Of a stretch of DNA of 64,000 nucleotides, positions 7,941 through 16,176 are shown piece after piece. Below the pieces are notes generated by a model that did no database searches, was not told where the DNA came from, and saw only the letters and a program-made list of their open reading frames with translations. Made by a program: the position numbers and the translations under genes. Numbering within the stretch: the first letter of the stretch is position 1; each line of letters starts with the position of its first letter. This stretch comes from BQJU01 sp965229635 (lineage in GTDB: Bacteria; Bacteroidota; Bacteroidia; Chitinophagales; Saprospiraceae): positions 930,001 to 994,000 of the forward strand of contig OZ245894.1 of the NCBI GenBank assembly GCA_965229635.1, written 5' to 3'.

Positions 7941-10900
7941 CTACTTCACCTCCACCTCCGCATCTACCCGATCCAATAGCGCCTGCAATACTTTTTTTGC
8001 ATTCTGCAAACTACTCACACCATCCCGAATCACAATAAGATGCCGCGGCGATTGTTTCAACGCAAGTCCCAGGGTCTTTGAATCGGTGGCAATTGTTTGC
8101 ACGATGCGTTGAAAACGGTCACTTTCGTAGAAGGGAGATTGCGGGTTTTCCACAAAGTAACAGCGCAGTTTATTATTTTTCAAAATAAGCCTTTCAAAGC
8201 CAAGGTCCTTGCAAATCCAGCGGATGCGCAGGCCTTCAAACAGCTCCTCAATACTCACCGGAATGCGCCCAAAACGGTCGCGTAGCATATTGCGGAAAGC
8301 ATCAATTTCTTCCTCCCGTTCAATGCCATCCAGGTCGGTGTACAACTTCAGTCGTTCCTCAATGCTGGTGACATAATCATCGGGGATCAGCATCTCCACA
8401 TCGGTATCGATCTGCACATCGCGCACGTAGGTGCGGTCGCGTTCCATATCTTCTTTGAAGAGTTCTTTAAACTCATTTTCCTTCAATTCCTGCACCGCCT
8501 CTTCCAGAATGCGCTGGTAAGTCTGATACCCGATATCGGCAATGAAACCGCTTTGTTCTGCGCCCAGCAAATTACCGGCTCCGCGAATATCCAAATCGCG
8601 CATGGCAATGTTAAAGCCACTACCCAATTCCGAGAATTCTTCCAGCGTTTTCAAGCGCTTACGCGCATCGGAAGTTAGTACGGACATAGGCGGACTAAAC
8701 AAATAACAAAATGCCTTTTTATTGGAACGGCCCACCCGACCGCGCAGCTGGTGCAGATCACTCATGCCAAATTGATTGGCGTTGTTGATCATCATCGTGT
8801 TGGCATTCGGAATATCGAGGCCGGTTTCGATAATATTGGTACAAACCAGCACATCATACTGCCGGTCGATGAAATCGAGCAGGGTTTTTTCCAGGCTTTT
8901 GGCTTCCATTTGGCCATGAGCCTTCGCAATTTCTACATCCGGACACAGGCGCTTGATCATCGCAGCCATATCGGCCAGTGTTTTTACCCGATTGTGCACA
9001 AAAAAGATCTGTCCGCCCCGATTGACTTCGTAATAAATGGCCTCCTTAATCAACTCTTCACTAAATATACGTACCTCGGTATGAATTGGCTGCCGGTTGG
9101 GTGGCGGCGTGCGGATGATCGATAAGTCGCGAGCCGACATGAGCGAAAATTGCAGGGTCCTCGGAATGGGCGTAGCCGTTAGCGTAAGCGTATCTACATT
9201 CACCTTGAGGTTGCGCAATTTTTCTTTGGCTGCCACGCCAAATTTTTGCTCCTCGTCAATCACCAGCAGGCCGAGGTCTTTAAATCCGACTTCCTTGTTG
9301 AGCAAGCCGTGAGTACCAATGACGACATCCAGTTTGCCTTCTTTGAGTTTATTAAAGATTTCGCGCTTTTCCCTCGTTGTACGAAAGCGATTGACATAGT
9401 CAACACTTACACCAAATTCACCCAACCGCTCGGTAAAGGTGCGATGGTGCTGCAACGCCAGAATGGTGGTGGGCACCAAGATAGCCACTTGTTTGCCATC
9501 CACAACTGCCTTGAAAGCTGCTCTGACGGCTACTTCCGTTTTTCCAAAACCCACATCTCCACAGATCAGGCGATCCATGGGATAATCTTTCATCATGTCT
9601 TCCTTGACGGCAATGGTGGCCTTTAGTTGATCGGGTGTATCTTCGTAGATAAAGGAGGATTCCAGCTCATTTTGCAGGTAGCCATCCTGTGGAAAGGCGT
9701 GTCCCTTACTGGCGCGCCGTTTTGCGTAAAGCTTAATCAACTCACCGGCCATATCCTTGACCTTCTTCTTGGTACGACTCTTAAGGTTTTTCCAGGCATC
9801 GGACCCTAGCTTACTGAGCTTCGGGGCGGTGCCCTCCTTGCCGATATATTTGGAAATCTTGTGCAGCGAGTTGATGCTGACGTATAGAATGTCATTGTTT
9901 TTATAAATCAACCGCACCGACTCCTGTATGTGGCCGTTGATGTCAATCTTTTGCAATCCGGAATAACGCCCAACGCCGTGATCGATGTGGGTGACGTGAT
10001 CTCCGGGCTGTAGCTCACGCAACATCCGCAAATTCAATGCCTGGTCCTTGGTAAATCCCTGCCGCAACTTATACCGGTGAAAGCGCTCAAAAATCTGGTG
10101 ATCCGTATAGCAGGCCACCTTCTGCCCCATGTCGATAAAGCCCTGATGGATGGCTTTGTTGACGGGATGAAACTGCACAAACGCCTCCAGGTCTTCAAAG
10201 ATGGAGTAAAAGCGCTCGATCTGTTTCACGTTGTCGGTGAAAATGTAATTTTCCAGTCCTTTACCGGTATTGGCTTTCAGGTCTTCAATCAGCAGGTCAA
10301 AATTGCGGTTAAAGCTGGGCTGGGGTTTGGCTTCAAAGCCAATGCGTTGATCGAAAGTGATAGGTTGCACGCTATCCGTCATACAGATGATGGGCTGGTG
10401 GTTGATATCGGCCATCACCTCATTGGGGCGGATAAAGGCCCGGTCGCGAAAGACTTCCGCCAATTCGCTTTCGTCAAGCAGTGAGATGGTTTCGGCGAAA
10501 GCCTCCGCCTTTTCAAAACACTGCTGCAACTTGTCGAGCAACACCTGAAAGTCCTTGATCCAAACTACCGTATTTTCCTTTAGCACCTTAAAAACCGGTA
10601 CTTTCTGACTCCGGTCAAACTTGGTATTGATATTGGGGACGATGGAAACCTTGGCGATATTTTGCTGCGAAAGCTGCGTCATGGGGTCGAAGGTGCGGAT
10701 GCTTTCCACATCTTCGTCAAACAGCTCCACGCGGTAGGGAAATTCATTACCGTAGGAAAAGATATCGACAATGCCCCCACGGATAGAAAACTGCCCCGGC
10801 TCATACACAAAGTCCTCGCGGGAAAAGCCGTATTCCGTAAGGATTTCAATGAGGGTGTCGACATCTACCTTTTCATTGACGACGATATTCAGCCGGTTTT

Positions 10901-11327
10901 CATCCAACACCGATGGAGCAACCACTTGCTCAAATAGCGCTTCCGGATAGGTCACCACAATTTCGCCCTGAGCACCGGAGGAAATGATCTTGTTAATGGT
11001 CTCCGTGCGCTGCAGCACATTGGTATTGTCGAGCGCCTCGTAATACATGGGTCGTTTGAAAGAATCGGGCAGGAACAATACCGGTTTTTTGTCAAAGATA
11101 CCGGCCAGGGTATTTTGCACATAAGCGGCCTCCTCCTTATCAATGGCAACAAACAAATGATCGCGGGGCTGATCGAGGTAACTTCCGGTGAGGACAAAGC
11201 ATTCCTGCGCGCCCATCATGCCGGATAATTGAAGGCGTGCGGGCGTTTCTTGTTTTAACAACTCGTTGATCTGCTTCACCCGTTTGTCCTCACGGTACCG
11301 GCCGAGCAGGGTATCCAAATTACTCAC
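7941..11327 (-). CDS. mfd: Transcription-repair coupling factor Mfd
   Basis: 1128 residues, close to the usual ~1150. Mfd displaces RNA polymerase stalled at lesions and recruits UvrA. Seen in order: a UvrB-like N-terminal module (~1-330), the RNA polymerase-interacting CarD-like domain (GDHVTHIDHGVGRYSGLQKI), and a RecG-like superfamily 2 motor with Walker A GDVGFGKTEVAVRAAF, DEEQ box VIDEEQKFGV, and ATPIPRTL. The helicase C-terminal part has ETGLDIPNANT and HQLRGRVGRS, and a TRCF D7 domain closes the protein. The start codon is GTG at 11327. An exact TATTTTTG lies 5 bases upstream with TTG 23 bases further, so the transcript may begin at or next to the start codon. Confidence 0.97.
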   Translation of the reverse strand: MSNLDTLLGRYREDKRVKQINELLKQETPARLQLSGMMGAQECFVLTGSYLDQPRDHLFVAIDKEEAAYVQNTLAGIFDKKPVLFLPDSFKRPMYYEALDNTNVLQRTETINKIISSGAQGEIVVTYPEALFEQVVAPSVLDENRLNIVVNEKVDVDTLIEILTEYGFSREDFVYEPGQFSIRGGIVDIFSYGNEFPYRVELFDEDVESIRTFDPMTQLSQQNIAKVSIVPNINTKFDRSQKVPVFKVLKENTVVWIKDFQVLLDKLQQCFEKAEAFAETISLLDESELAEVFRDRAFIRPNEVMADINHQPIICMTDSVQPITFDQRIGFEAKPQPSFNRNFDLLIEDLKANTGKGLENYIFTDNVKQIERFYSIFEDLEAFVQFHPVNKAIHQGFIDMGQKVACYTDHQIFERFHRYKLRQGFTKDQALNLRMLRELQPGDHVTHIDHGVGRYSGLQKIDINGHIQESVRLIYKNNDILYVSINSLHKISKYIGKEGTAPKLSKLGSDAWKNLKSRTKKKVKDMAGELIKLYAKRRASKGHAFPQDGYLQNELESSFIYEDTPDQLKATIAVKEDMMKDYPMDRLICGDVGFGKTEVAVRAAFKAVVDGKQVAILVPTTILALQHHRTFTERLGEFGVSVDYVNRFRTTREKREIFNKLKEGKLDVVIGTHGLLNKEVGFKDLGLLVIDEEQKFGVAAKEKLRNLKVNVDTLTLTATPIPRTLQFSLMSARDLSIIRTPPPNRQPIHTEVRIFSEELIKEAIYYEVNRGGQIFFVHNRVKTLADMAAMIKRLCPDVEIAKAHGQMEAKSLEKTLLDFIDRQYDVLVCTNIIETGLDIPNANTMMINNANQFGMSDLHQLRGRVGRSNKKAFCYLFSPPMSVLTSDARKRLKTLEEFSELGSGFNIAMRDLDIRGAGNLLGAEQSGFIADIGYQTYQRILEEAVQELKENEFKELFKEDMERDRTYVRDVQIDTDVEMLIPDDYVTSIEERLKLYTDLDGIEREEEIDAFRNMLRDRFGRIPVSIEELFEGLRIRWICKDLGFERLILKNNKLRCYFVENPQSPFYESDRFQRIVQTIATDSKTLGLALKQSPRHLIVIRDGVSSLQNAKKVLQALLDRVDAEVEVK

Positions 11328-11331
11328 GCTG

Positions 11332-11365
11332 CAAAAATAGAGATTTATGGTCAGTAATTGGTCAA
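11332..11365 (-). promoter_or_regulatory. Predicted mfd promoter
   Basis: Minus strand: TTG (11365-11363), 23-base spacer, then TATTTTTG (11339-11332), an exact TAnnTTTG -7 element of the Bacteroidota type. The last base is only four bases before the GTG start, implying a leaderless or nearly leaderless mRNA. Confidence 0.55.
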
Positions 11366-11483
11366 TAATTTTCCAGTAAGTTTTGTTCGATAGTATTGGC
11401 TTTTTTTGGAAAGAAAATGGGCTCCGGATTTGGAATGCCGCAGTTTGGTGCGACTACGCTGTACCCCGGACGCTTTGGTTTTT

Positions 11484-11491
11484 TATATTTG
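11484..11491 (+). promoter_or_regulatory. Predicted -7 element of the CHAP gene
   Basis: TATATTTG is an exact TAnnTTTG match ending three bases before the ATG at 11495. No clear -33 TTG lies at the expected distance, so support is the -7 match and its position. Confidence 0.4.
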
Positions 11492-11494
11492 TTT

Positions 11495-12088
11495 ATGATT
11501 AAACGATACCGGAAACTATTGCTGTTTGCTATCCCCATCTGCTTGCTGGCTATGTTCTGGCTTTCGCCAAAATCTCATCCTCCTTTTCAGCCCGAAATTG
11601 GCCAGCCAATCGATAGCCTGAATGGTGTCTATGTGTTTTACAATGGGAAAGTAGGCAATGTCTCCGGCCGCCACCTCACAGAGGATCGTTACAATTTGGG
11701 GCTCAAATACCAATGTGTGGAATTTGTCAAACGCTATTATTATCAGTATTTAAATCATCGAATGCCCAACACCTATGGGCACGCCAAAGACTTTTTTGAC
11801 AATCGCCTGAAAGATGGCAAGAAAAATGCCGACAGAGCTTTAATCCAATATCGCAATCCAAGCCAAAGCAAACCTCAACTGGATGATTTGTTAGTCATGG
11901 GGCCATCCAATTTTAATGAATACGGCCATGTCGCCATCATCGCCTCCGTATCCAATTACGAAATTGAGATTATCCAGCAAAACCCAGGCATCTTTGGTCC
12001 TTCCAGAAAAAGTATCTCCCTTACTTTTGATGGTGAAAGATGGGCAATAAAGCATTCTCGGATTTTAGGCTGGTTGAGAAAGGAGTGA
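11495..12088 (+). CDS. CHAP-domain amidase/peptidase, membrane-anchored or exported
   Basis: 197 residues from the ATG at 11495. An N-terminal hydrophobic helix (KLLLFAIPICLLAMFWL) is a signal or anchor. The CHAP core has the catalytic cysteine in LKYQCVEFVKRYYYQY and the partner histidine in EYGHVAIIASV, the usual Cys-His pair of this NlpC/P60-like fold. Similar domains hydrolyse peptidoglycan amide bonds or, in the glutathionylspermidine amidase branch, small amides. Location suggests a periplasmic role. An upstream in-frame ATG at 11396 would place 33 non-conserved-looking residues ahead of the hydrophobic helix and would overlap the -7 element; it is rejected. Divergent from mfd. Confidence 0.75.
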   Translation: MIKRYRKLLLFAIPICLLAMFWLSPKSHPPFQPEIGQPIDSLNGVYVFYNGKVGNVSGRHLTEDRYNLGLKYQCVEFVKRYYYQYLNHRMPNTYGHAKDFFDNRLKDGKKNADRALIQYRNPSQSKPQLDDLLVMGPSNFNEYGHVAIIASVSNYEIEIIQQNPGIFGPSRKSISLTFDGERWAIKHSRILGWLRKE

Positions 12089-12148
12089 GGCCATGTAACT
12101 CTTTTGCCCTAAAAATTGTTAAGAGAAGGAAGTCTGAGTGCATTTTGA

Positions 12149-12156
12149 TAATTTTG
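12149..12156 (+). promoter_or_regulatory. Predicted -7 element of the DUF433 gene
   Basis: TAATTTTG is an exact TAnnTTTG match 24 bases before the ATG at 12181. No TTG is found at the standard spacing. Confidence 0.4.
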
Positions 12157-12180
12157 TAAATTGCAGGTAAAACAAAGAAA

Positions 12181-12408
12181 ATGGAAAATTACCAGGAATT
12201 TATCAGTGTTGATCCCAATATTCGTTTTGGGAAACCTTGCATCAAGGGCACACGTATTGCTGTCCTTGATATTTTACAATTTCTGGCTTCTGGGATGACC
12301 TACGAAGAGGTAATAGCGGATTTCCCTGCGTTAACTAAAGATCATATCTTAGCTGCTTTGGCGTTTGCAGCTAAAAGAGAGCAAATCTCCAAAATAATTG
12401 CAGCTTAA
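12181..12408 (+). CDS. DUF433 family antitoxin-like protein
   Basis: 75 residues with the DUF433 signature: ISVDPNIRFGKPCIKGTRIA at the front and VLDILQFLASGMTYEEVIAD then FPALTKDHILAALAFAA behind. DUF433 proteins bind DNA with a winged helix-like fold. They are usually encoded just before a DUF5615 PIN-like (Mut7-C type) toxin and act as the antitoxin. Here the stop overlaps TAATATG, and the frame opened by that ATG closes after 28 codons in palindromic repeat DNA, with no toxin motif. The partner therefore seems to be missing. Confidence 0.85.
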   Translation: MENYQEFISVDPNIRFGKPCIKGTRIAVLDILQFLASGMTYEEVIADFPALTKDHILAALAFAAKREQISKIIAA

Positions 12409-12600
12409 TATGTCTCAAGCTCCAGGATCGCAGCGCGATCCCATTTCCCACCGCACCTTCATCGTCGCCGCCTTCGACCACAGCGTGGTCGCATAAAATA
12501 CCTCTCCTCCTACCCGGGAACTTTCCTGCCTTTAGCAGGCGTTATATCCCCAAACCGCACTTTTATGCACATTTTTCCGACCACAGCGTGGGCGCACTAT
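12409..12600. repeat. Cluster of triloop hairpins
   Basis: Three hairpins with the same AGC loop but different stems: GATCGC-AGC-GCGATC (12426-12440), CGACCAC-AGC-GTGGTCG (12475-12491) and CCAC-AGC-GTGG (12581-12591). CCTGC-CTTTA-GCAGG (near 12530) is a fourth with a longer loop. They fill the gap directly after the DUF433 gene. Stem changes are compensated on the other arm, which suggests that pairing matters. Confidence 0.55.
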
Positions 12601-12623
12601 ACACACACCACCACCACTCCAAA

Positions 12624-13175
12624 ATGAAAATAGGAAAACGATTCAACCAATTGTCTAAGAAGGAATACCTCCATTATATCGACAATCATAAGAAATATAC
12701 CGACTTCAATACCTTGGGCCTTTACCGTTCACTCACCGAAAATGAAAAGCTAAACCTTGAGGATAAACTCGACATCCTCAATTATGCCAATCGCCTTTTT
12801 GGTAAAACCTTCCAGTTTCTCCAGCTCAAAGACCCTATTACCTATTTCGAATTGACCTCTTTAGGCCAGGAACTGACCAAAGCGGATGAACACCAGATTT
12901 GGAATGACATCCGCTCCAATCAGGAAAAAATCCTTAAAGAAAAGAAGATCCGTCACCGCAATATCGGTTACTATTCCAAGCACAACTGCGGCTACGAATC
13001 CTGTCCACTCAATGGCCTGATGATCCGGCAGGGGTCGGAAATTGCCGAGTGGCACATGCGTTTTGAAGGAGACAAAAACCCTTACGCTGCAAAAGCCAAA
13101 GCAGATCGCCGTAAAAAGCAACGCAAACAGCAGCGGAAAATCATTGATGAAGAGTTGGATAAAATGATGGAGTAG
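12624..13175 (+). CDS. Unrecognised basic protein, 183 residues
   Basis: No family is recognised. The start at 12624 gives MKIGKRFNQLSKKEYLHYID. Twelve extra codons to 12588 read through CAC-repeat DNA (HHHHSK) inside the repeat cluster and are rejected. The middle is helical and acidic-basic mixed. A distinct motif is KHNCGYESCPLNGLMIRQGS, with two cysteines five apart, followed by IAEWHMRFEGDKNPY. The last 40 residues are very basic (KAKADRRKKQRKQQRKIIDE). The Cys pair plus basic tail would fit a nucleic-acid contact, but this is a guess. It is followed by an unrelated lipoprotein gene 42 bases downstream. Confidence 0.6.
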   Translation: MKIGKRFNQLSKKEYLHYIDNHKKYTDFNTLGLYRSLTENEKLNLEDKLDILNYANRLFGKTFQFLQLKDPITYFELTSLGQELTKADEHQIWNDIRSNQEKILKEKKIRHRNIGYYSKHNCGYESCPLNGLMIRQGSEIAEWHMRFEGDKNPYAAKAKADRRKKQRKQQRKIIDEELDKMME

Positions 13176-13217
13176 TTTTTTTATCTTCAATTTTTTATTC
13201 CCCAAAAAAAATTAAAC

Positions 13218-14138
13218 ATGAAGTACCTTGCTATTGTATTAGCTTTTCTCACCACTTCAGCCTGCTCCAACCTGACCGAGCTGAAAACCACTGTCGAAGT
13301 AAAATCTGATACATCACTTACTGATGTGGCGCTTGAGAATTTGCAAAATCAGCTACAAAAGCGGTTTGACAAATCCGAATTTCGCAATACGAACATTGCT
13401 ACAGGCGACCAGCCCAATCAGCTCATCATCACCGCCAAAGTCGATACGGAAAGTGAGCGGGAAATGCAGCGCTACCGGGCCATGTTTACCTCCAATACAC
13501 TAGACCTGTGGGATACCTACCGGATTACAGACCCGGAAGTTGCTCCTTTCGTTACCAGTTTGCCGAAAATCTCTGGCTTCGCTGCCCAAAATCCGGAAAA
13601 TGGCGGGATGCTGGCTACTCCGGAGGTATTGGGCTTTTGTGACAATGAGTCATTGCTTACTCGCATTATTGATAGCCTAAAAATGCTTCCTGATCAACCC
13701 GAAAATATATACTATCTCTGGTCAACAGAAATCGATGAAAAATACCGTCAGACAGGTTCTCGGTTCGAGCTCTACATGATTGATACCAAAGGCAAGAAAG
13801 AAGCGCCATTGACGGATCGTGATATAATAGAGGCCAATGGTGGTAAAAGCGAATATACCGCGGAGCCGGAAGTTTATTTTCAGTTTGATGAATCGGGTAC
13901 TAAACGCTGGGCCAGCATGTCCGAAAGAGCAGCAATGAATGATAACCGTTCCATTGCGATTGTGATAAACAACCGGGTGTTCTCCGCACCAAGGGTGATG
14001 AGCCCTATCACAGGCGGTAGTTGTGCCCTTTCTGGTAATTTCACCCCTGAAGAGGCTCAGGAGCTAGCGCTTAAAATTGACGTAGGTCGCCTGGATTACC
14101 CTTTGGAAGTAGTGGACGAAGGAGTGGTGGAAGAATAA
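13218..14138 (+). CDS. Lipoprotein with an orphan SecD-type periplasmic head domain
   Basis: 306 residues. The front (MKYLAIVLAFLTTSACSN) is a lipoprotein-type signal with Cys17. The C-terminal ~110 residues reproduce the SecD P1 head pattern: ALTDRDIIEANG-like lead (seen as APLTDRDIIEANGGKSEYTA), EPEVYFQFDESGTKRWASM, NRSIAIVINNRVFSAPRVMS, PITGGSCALSGNFTPEEAQE, and LALKIDVGRLDYPLEVV. In SecD this head lies between transmembrane segments that drive export with the proton gradient. Here there are no membrane helices, so it cannot be a SecD pump. It may be a periplasmic partner or a domain re-used for another task. The domain call is from motif comparison by eye. Confidence 0.7.
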   Translation: MKYLAIVLAFLTTSACSNLTELKTTVEVKSDTSLTDVALENLQNQLQKRFDKSEFRNTNIATGDQPNQLIITAKVDTESEREMQRYRAMFTSNTLDLWDTYRITDPEVAPFVTSLPKISGFAAQNPENGGMLATPEVLGFCDNESLLTRIIDSLKMLPDQPENIYYLWSTEIDEKYRQTGSRFELYMIDTKGKKEAPLTDRDIIEANGGKSEYTAEPEVYFQFDESGTKRWASMSERAAMNDNRSIAIVINNRVFSAPRVMSPITGGSCALSGNFTPEEAQELALKIDVGRLDYPLEVVDEGVVEE

Positions 14139-14141
14139 ATC

Positions 14142-14675
14142 CTACTGTGTTTTCTCTTCTTCCATCAGCCACTTCAACTTACTAATCAACTCCTTGGCCT
14201 CATCGTACTTTGGAAAGGCCGGAGAAACTTGCTGCAAATTAAAAATACTGGCTTGCGGAAAGCCCTGTTTTAGGTACACCATGGCTAGTTCCCAGTAGCC
14301 GGCATCTTCGTATTCCTGGCCGGTGCCTTCCAGGATTTTAAGGTAGGTTTTGGCCAGACGGTATTCACCTAGATGAGCTTGCGTTACAGCCAGGGCCAAA
14401 ATGGCATGGGGCGCGTTGGGGTGCTCCGCCAAATAGTTTTCCAGGTGGGTAATGCCCTGTTTGTAGTTGCCCAGCTTGAGCTGCTCTTCAGCCAGCGCCA
14501 GTAGTTGACTGTCGGTGTCTTTGCTTGCCAATTCGTAGTTGGGGTCATTGTACTGGGCGTACAGGGAAGCCGCATCGTTGCCTTGTGCTGCCTCGGCATT
14601 GCCACAGCCGTTAATGAGCACAATACTAAATAGTAATCCAGTCAGTAGAGGGAGAATTGTTGCTATTCTTTTCAT
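14142..14675 (-). CDS. TPR-repeat lipoprotein
   Basis: 177 residues. The signal ends in a good lipobox (LFSIVLINGCGN, Cys24), so it is probably anchored to the inner or outer membrane. The mature part has about three TPR-like helix pairs: LLALAEEQLKLGNYKQGITH, APHAILALAVTQAHLGEYRL and DAGYWELAMVYLKQGFPQAS. TPR lipoproteins commonly scaffold envelope complexes; no partner is indicated. Its stop lies three bases from the stop of the convergent SecD-head gene. Confidence 0.75.
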   Translation of the reverse strand: MKRIATILPLLTGLLFSIVLINGCGNAEAAQGNDAASLYAQYNDPNYELASKDTDSQLLALAEEQLKLGNYKQGITHLENYLAEHPNAPHAILALAVTQAHLGEYRLAKTYLKILEGTGQEYEDAGYWELAMVYLKQGFPQASIFNLQQVSPAFPKYDEAKELISKLKWLMEEEKTQ

Positions 14676-14731
14676 AAGACAAAGGTATCCAACTATTCGA
14701 TAAATTCACACAATATTCCCCAAACAAAAAT

Positions 14732-14739
14732 TACCTTCG
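14732..14739 (+). promoter_or_regulatory. Predicted -7 element of the P450 gene
   Basis: TACCTTCG is a seven-of-eight match to TAnnTTTG, five bases before the ATG at 14745; the transcript may be nearly leaderless. Confidence 0.35.
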
Positions 14740-14744
14740 CAAGC

Positions 14745-16103
14745 ATGGAAATTCCGCAATTGTCCCGCCTGCAGGCTTTTCGCAATGCCCTGCGCCACGC
14801 CGATAATCCCCTTCCGGGAATGGATGCCAATTTGCAAAAACTGGGCCCTACCTTCCGGGGATACATCGGAGGTATATACCCTTCAATTGTGACTGCCGAC
14901 CCGGAACTGACCCGTCACGTGCTACAGAAAAATCACCGCAATTACCACAAGTCGTTCCTGCATTTTAAGAAGATCTCGGATTACCTGGGCAATGGCTTGC
15001 TCACCAGTGACGGCGACTATTGGCTACAACAGCGCCGCCTGATCCAGCCGGGTTTTCACAAGGCTCAACTGGAAGCCCTTACGGAAATTATGCTGGACGT
15101 GATCGATGATTTTTTGCAGGCTTTCGCCAAAAAGGTGGAAAATGGACCCGTCGATGTCTACCAGGAAATGATGGAGCTGGCCTTTGGCATCATCTGCCGG
15201 GCGATCTTTGGCAAGCAGGTTAATGCCGAAGACTTGCGGGAATTGAGTGATAACCTTACGGAAATCCAGGCCTTTATCGTCAAAGAAATCCGGCAACCTT
15301 ACCTGCAACCCTGGCTAAGATGGACCGGCCAAATTCAACAACACCGCGACCTGGCCGCAAGATCGGAAGCCATTATTTTAAAATACATCCGCGAGCGAAA
15401 AAGTAGTACCCAACGAGGTAACGACCTTCTGCAAATGCTACTGGATGTCCGCTATCAGGACTCCGGGGAGGGCATGACCGAACGGCAACTACTCGACGAG
15501 ATCAACATCCTGCTGGAAGCGGGCCACGAAACCTCCGCCAATGCCCTCTGCTGGATCTGGCACCTGCTAAGTCAACATACCGCTATTGCCGATAAAGCAA
15601 GAAGTGAAGCCCAAGAAGTTCTTGGAGACCGCAAGCCAACTTTCGCTGATTTGCCGGGATTGGTTTACACCAAACAAGTCATTCAGGAAGGTATGCGCCT
15701 CTACCCACCGGTATGGGTGACCAACCGCATGGCAGCGGAAGATGACCAGTTTCAAAACCTGCACATCGCCAAAGGCACCATCATGGTGCTCTACTTCTAC
15801 GGCGTCCATCATCGCCCCGACTTTTGGCCCGAGCCAGATCGATTCAACCCCGACCGCTTTGCGCCTGGTCAGGACTTGCCGCATCCGTATGCTTATATCC
15901 CTTTTGGAGGCGGCCCACGCCTATGCATCGGTAATAATTTTGCATTGATGGAAATGCAGCTGGTGCTGGCGGAAATGTTGCGAAGATATGAGGTACATCC
16001 CGTGTCGGGACAGGAGGTGAGGCCGTGGCCGTTGTTGGCTTTGCGGCCAAAGGAACAGCTCCTGGTTAGATTTGAAAAAGCACCATCTTCAAAAAATGAA
16101 TAG
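14745..16103 (+). CDS. Cytochrome P450
   Basis: 452 residues, a complete soluble-type P450 monooxygenase. The oxygen-binding I-helix motif is LLEAGHETSANALCW (~255-268), the K-helix ExxR is QEGMRLYPPVW (~313), the PERF-like region is FNPDRFAP, and the haem loop is PFGGGPRLCIGNNFALMEMQ with the cysteine ligand near residue 395. No N-terminal membrane anchor is seen. The overall look is closest to the CYP102-like/CYP4-like class E group that hydroxylates fatty acids or terpenoids, but the substrate is not readable. No ferredoxin or reductase gene lies beside it. Confidence 0.95.
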   Translation: MEIPQLSRLQAFRNALRHADNPLPGMDANLQKLGPTFRGYIGGIYPSIVTADPELTRHVLQKNHRNYHKSFLHFKKISDYLGNGLLTSDGDYWLQQRRLIQPGFHKAQLEALTEIMLDVIDDFLQAFAKKVENGPVDVYQEMMELAFGIICRAIFGKQVNAEDLRELSDNLTEIQAFIVKEIRQPYLQPWLRWTGQIQQHRDLAARSEAIILKYIRERKSSTQRGNDLLQMLLDVRYQDSGEGMTERQLLDEINILLEAGHETSANALCWIWHLLSQHTAIADKARSEAQEVLGDRKPTFADLPGLVYTKQVIQEGMRLYPPVWVTNRMAAEDDQFQNLHIAKGTIMVLYFYGVHHRPDFWPEPDRFNPDRFAPGQDLPHPYAYIPFGGGPRLCIGNNFALMEMQLVLAEMLRRYEVHPVSGQEVRPWPLLALRPKEQLLVRFEKAPSSKNE

Positions 16104-16176
16104 GAAAACTAAATTTGTGAATTATTCTTGAAATGGCTTTTTGCGACTTTTGGTGTAAACTATAAAAGTCCAAACC

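Noticed and set aside
12409..12600. CRISPR array
   Set aside because: Hairpins differ in sequence and spacing, and there are no regular repeats, spacers or cas genes.
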